The notes beneath the pieces are model-generated. The model had not been told where the DNA came from. It saw nothing but the letters and a program-made list of their open reading frames with translations, and did not search any database. The position numbers and the translations under genes were made by a program. From the NCBI GenBank assembly GCA_037893245.1, contig JBAIAA010000119.1, forward strand, positions 124,001-188,000: a stretch of DNA of 64,000 bases, given 5' to 3'. The stretch's first letter is position 1; every line of letters starts with the position of its first letter. Source of the DNA: Crossaster papposus. Taxonomy: Eukaryota; Echinodermata; Asteroidea; Velatida; Solasteridae. Of the stretch, positions 59,395 through 64,000 are shown piece by piece.

Positions 59395-62300
59395 CTATTG
59401 GACTGAATGACAAGCAAATTCCTTGATTTTTGACACCATCCATGTTTGCAGTGACATCAAATTCAACCCTGTGAGTGGATTTCTACCAAATGTTGGGAAT
59501 GCATGATGATGTCGGGGTATTCTTTCTTGAAATATTTGTTCCTTGAGCAAGCGATGAGCCAGTTTTTGGACATCTGTTGTTACATCTTTACCCTTGTGTG
59601 TCCCTGCTTGCTTTCTAGTCTGTGATTCCTTGTCACACTGTTGAAGGATTCTGTCACATATCTGTGCTGAATGACTTATTCTCCTCACAGATGATTCACT
59701 TACTTTTCCACGAAAGTGTCGGCACTCTTCCTTAAAGACCCGATTGTGGTGTTCTATTTCTCTGTCAATTTCAACATTTGAGTCTATCTTTCCAGAATTG
59801 TTCACACACCTGTTCCAGATGAGTTGATGAGAGAGCCGAGGAGAGAGAAGACACTTTACCTGAGCAAGAAGTCGAAAGGAGTGATAGCCATATTTTGTTT
59901 TCCCCACAAGCTTGAAGTAAAGCATCAGGAACTTATATAACCTGATGAGTCTCTCACCATCTCCAAGTCGACGGGCATCCTCAAAATCTCTGAAGAGTAA
60001 ACATACGCTCAGTGCAGCACAGCTATAATTGAAGATGCTGTCTTCTTGACCTGTGCTAGATGATTTTGGAGGCTCCGTGCTGTGTTTTTGTTGCATGTGC
60101 TTGCGTAATCCCTGTTGTTGGACATACTCCTTCGAGCAATGGGGGCATGTTAATTTGGTTGACTTGTTGTAATCTGGGCCCTCGTGGATTGCAAACTTAT
60201 CTACGATGTGCTCAAGCTGTTCCTGGACGTACTGCGTTGGCTGCATTGTCATCATGTCAAAGGTGTTTTGTCTTGGTTGTGAATCAACATTTTCCATATC
60301 AAAATGTTCCAAAACCGCACAAACTATGAGGGAATCTGTGTACTTGTTGAGAAACTCAACCGATGCATTTACATCTTTCATAGGATGGGATGAAACATTA
60401 TGAGCCTTGAGAAAATTTCTTGCTGCAAACAGTGTCCCAGGATCCCGAGATGAGTTGGTTGAGTATATGAGCTTCCATATAACCTAAAGAGCAAAAATTA
60501 AATAAATTAGAAATACATTTTAAATTTTGTAAATTTTTTTTTTTTTACCTACTGGGTCCTTTTGGTCGTTACGCAGCTTACAACAGCTAATTTTGTTGTT
60601 AGTTTGTTTCATTCTGTTATTGCATTTTAAAATCAAATATAATTTACTAAAAATTAATTTAAAAATATGCCATTTATTATAAGAAAGGCTGAATATGGGA
60701 CCCTGTTAACTTTCTTAAAGTTTTTTGCCTGTTGAAATGTTGTCATACTGCTTTTGAAAATGGTAAAACTTTCTGATATCAATCTTTTACTTTCAAAATA
60801 CTGAAAACCCCCAAAACAACATTGAATGAACTTTTAATTTATCAAGGCAGAAAGGTCTGAATATAAACACAAATAACAAATGTATTACATACCTCCAAGA
60901 AGTTTGCCATAGTATGGAAGTCATCTATGACAGGAATGACACCATCCCATTTGGCTGTTGAGGATGAGCTGTCCTGCCTGTCTAAATGTGTGTTCATTTG
61001 CCTTTCACATGTGAGAAGATCTCCGCCGCTGATGACTGGAAGTTGTTTACCATTTGGCAAAAGGGGGATGTACTTGTTCATCTTGTCCAGAATGGCCACC
61101 ATTCCCTCATTTGTGTTTTCATTGTCTGTGTAAACACCCAAATTTACCTGTTAGTGACACAAAATAAATGGGAATAAATAATACGAATGGTTATTGGTTT
61201 CCCAAAGTCAGATAGTGTTTGGACAAAAACAAAGTAAAGCAGCCCATATACCTATTTTTTACTTTACTGCGTCATGTGGGTTTTAAACCATGGTGACGTT
61301 TGGGAAATTTAAAATTGTTGGCCTATAGCAAGTGAGTATGTGGCTAAAGAGGTAATTCACTTCACATAACTTTGAAACAAGTAGGAGCTAAAACTTAGCC
61401 CGATAACTGAATGACAGTTAAAAGCAATCAGTTGACAACAATCATATCAAATCGTTTGGGGTCATACCCTCGCATCCATTTTGCTGAATTGGAGAAATGA
61501 TAAATAAAAATCACAATATATCTGTGAGTGTTAGCTATGAGCCCTCCTCCCCCCATCCCCACCCAATTCAAACGTTGCAAAGCTAGTGGGGGGGGGGGGT
61601 ACCAAGCACTTTATGAGGGTCGACAGTCACCAAAGGTGGATTCACAGCAAATTTTCTAAAATGTTTGGGGGGAATAGACTCTCGGGTAAAATACTTACAA
61701 TTTGGCTCTTTTTTGTTGTTGTCTTCATGTACTTGTGATGAATATGGTCCGGAACAAAGGACCCCATCCAGTGCAATGTTGGGATGTTCTTTGCAAGTAC
61801 CTGTCCAATCAATGTAGCCCACTCATTCCTCAACATCTGATTATCTTCAACTGATGGCAGAAAGGTTATCAAAGGGGCATCTTTGATGTTGGCTGATGGA
61901 TGACTATTGGATAAAGAATAGTCTACAATTCTGTTCTGTATGGCAATCAGTTGATAGTAGTGTAAGTCCTTGGTGCCATCTGCCATTGTCAACTGTCTTG
62001 GTTTAATACGGAGGTCCACATTGTCCCCATTGAGCAAGTATCCAGGATGTCTGCTCTTGTTAAATCTTGCTAGGCTCTCTAGTGCCGCTGGGTTACTTTC
62101 CTTTGCAAGAGCAATAAGTTCTTCTTCTTCTTTGTATTCTTCTTGTAGTGTTTTCTTCCAGTTCAAGACATCCACATCAAAGTCCTTGCCAAAGCTTTCC
62201 TGCTTATTTAACAGGGTTGTATATGCAGTGCTGATACCTCGTGCTTTTAGCCTGCTCATCGTTTTTACACTTGCACCTCCTCTTTTCAAGCTCAGTGCAG

Positions 62301-64000
62301 TCATTGTCTGTTGTGCATTCATGTGTTCATTTCTCAAGTACAACAGAGTTCCTGCTGCCATCATGATACCTGGCTGAATTGTCTTGTAGGCCTTCTTTTG
62401 TCTTTCATCCAGTTTGGGATGGGTAGCTGCAGCCTTTAAGAAGGTTAGAAGCACTGGTGCTGTCTGCTCAAGTTCGTTTTCTTGCTTTTCATAGGACCAT
62501 TTCTGAAATGAAAATGCATGTTTGTTAAAACCTTTTTTCATTCAGCCAAATAATGTCATTTATAAGCACTTACATGTATGCCATACACCGGGTGACAGTG
62601 TTGTGCGGACACCTATAGGCCTATTTGCTAAACATTTCAAAACTTTCAAAGCTAGAAGGCAGTTTGCATTGAAAATTACAATATTTTAATAAATTCATCT
62701 AAACACTGATTACAACTTTTTCTAAAACAGTAAACAAAAAAAGTAATGCAAACTTTTGATGAGGATAAGACAAAAGATAACCATGATGATGATGACTTAA
62801 TACCATTTGAAGCATTATCTGAAGGACTTATTTTTTAAAGACTTTTAGATTGATTTGTGATTGAACATTTAAAAATTGCCTGGAGCAGAATTTTAACAAA
62901 TGACCTCTGGATTATTGTACTGGCGCTCTACCAACTGACGAGCTATCCAGCCCTATTTTGGCAGTCTCCCTAATTGTCAATATCTTTGTTCGGGGGTTGC
63001 CAATCAGAAGCCATACAACTGTTAACCGGCGTGTGGCCAGGGATCATACCTAAGTTTACGATACAACCTGGGAAGCGGAAAATTATATTGTTTAAAAAGT
63101 ACTTCAAAGTGTCAAATGCCTAGTAAACAATATTTGTATGAGTGGGTTAGGAAGGGGGTATGTCACGAGAGAGTCAACATTTTTTTTAAATGCGTCTTTG
63201 GTTTCTTGAAATTATCCTTTTTTTTTATTTCTTGAAAGAATAATGTACATTAATACCTCTAAAGCTGTTTTGCTTGAATCACGGAATGTGGATGGAAGCC
63301 TTCGACTGCACAGGTTTGTACACTCTTTGCTGATTACCTCTGCAATACAAGTTCTGAAGTGGTCTCTCAGTACTGGTGATGTTGCTACAAGTTTCACAAC
63401 ACTATTGGCATCTCCTCTTTGAATGGCACTAGTTAAGTCTTTGTTGACTACTGACCGTGCTCCTATAATGTGTCTGGGATTAAGTTTTCCTGTCTGTGAC
63501 TGTGGGGGAAAAAATCAGATAAACATGCACTTTAATTTTCATATAAAAAGAAGTACCTTGTAAAGTGGATTTATGGTGCATAAATCATGACACTGTAATT
63601 AAATCTTTGATCTTTATACGGCAAAAAATGAAGATTTGAATAATTTCGTTTGCAAGTAAGAACTCAATTGAGATTGATTGACAATCACAAACAAACAAAC
63701 ACCCCAACACCCCAACAAACAAACAAACAAACACCCTAGGAACAATACATGACTGAGCAAAACAACAGCAAGAGCATCCATCATGTCATATGGGAAGATT
63801 TGTTTCTGTCTATTTTTGTTTATTTTCGAAGGAAGAACAACAAATTTTGTCCACTAATTTATTGTATATTGTTTACTAAGTATGACTCACCGGACTCTTA
63901 GAAGGACTGTACCAAAGTTTTTTTCTTGAACTGGGCACTGTAGGCGGGGACTCAGATACACGTTGAGGAGTGCTGCAAGTTCGTTTTACTGGAGGAGAGT
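59395..64000 (-). CDS. DUF6589-domain protein with a C2H2 zinc finger (5' end outside window)
   Basis: Minus-strand exons: 64000-63891 (partial), 63499-63257, 62502-61699, 61147-60893, 60483-59395. All joins are phase 0 with GT/AG borders, and about 833 codons are visible. The central part matches the DUF6589 pattern as I know it: HPGYLLNGDNVDLRIKPRQL, HHKYMKTTTKKSQ, PVISGGDLLTCERQ, GVIPVIDDFHTMANFLEVIW and RDPGTLFAARNFLK. The C-terminal exon holds one C2H2 finger (CPHCSKEYVQQQGLRKHMQQKH region, about 60108-60160). The N-terminal exon is proline/serine-rich with KLWYSPSKSP. DUF6589 proteins have no established function and are multi-copy in many invertebrates, which suggests possible mobile-element ancestry. 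The gene looks intact. Confidence 0.85.
60484..60892 (-). other. Intron of the DUF6589 gene
   Basis: AT-rich, no features seen beyond a T-run near 60535. Confidence 0.7.
61148..61698 (-). other. Intron of the DUF6589 gene with poly-G tract
   Basis: Contains a G-run near 61590. An ORF crossing the donor (61583-61822) is an artefact. Confidence 0.65.
62895..63080 (-). mobile_element. tRNA-derived SINE, copy 2, in a DUF6589 intron
   Basis: Diverged copy of 46471-46680: GGCCAGGGATCATACC, TACGATACAACCTGGGAAG and AATATCTTTGTTCG all align, with a degraded tRNA-like head (GCTCTACCAACTGACGAGCTATCC). Same orientation as copy 1. Confidence 0.65.

Overview
The window is eukaryotic nuclear DNA from an invertebrate animal. 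It has short protein-coding exons with GT/AG borders, very long introns, AATAAA signals, tRNA-derived SINEs and dense nested DNA transposons. A NACHT-LRR receptor gene, a transposon-borne alpha-kinase, a DUF6589 gene and TTAA- and TA-flanked miniature elements together suggest a marine deuterostome, most likely an echinoderm. That assignment is inference from gene content; no species can be read from the sequence alone.

Layout. 1-3.6 kb: a Mutator-like foldback element (302-1824) and small repeats. 3.6-3.85 kb: a candidate exon. 3.9-16.3 kb: one 12.4 kb terminal-inverted-repeat transposon. An intact alpha-kinase gene reads inward from its left end and an integrase-like (IS3EU-type) transposase reads inward from its right end. 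It was later split by a 6.3 kb element, which encloses a 5.2 kb TA-flanked element containing 568 bp tandem repeats. 16.4-18.3 kb: a SINE broken by a TTAA element, itself broken by a TA element holding a palindromic mini-element. 19-41 kb: a multi-exon plus-strand gene whose exons join in frame. It encodes two ubiquitin-like domains, basic linkers, one possible transmembrane segment, two repeat-rich exons and a final NACHT-LRR exon with an in-frame stop inside the LRR array. 41-44.8 kb: its 3' flank. 44.8-45.6 kb: the last two exons of a Rab7 gene, with no upstream exons visible. 46-54 kb: non-coding DNA with SINEs and MITEs. 54.5-57.2 kb: a two-exon RecQ-family helicase. 57.8-59.3 kb: a TTAA element and a 475 bp near-perfect palindrome. 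59.4-64 kb: a minus-strand DUF6589 gene running off the right edge.

The two observations most worth pursuing are the multi-UBL NACHT-LRR receptor (cytosolic immune-sensor type) and the two-gene transposon that pairs a protein kinase with a transposase. Gene functions are inferred from motifs read by eye. Exon joins were checked only for reading-frame consistency and splice-site dinucleotides; no transcript evidence was available.
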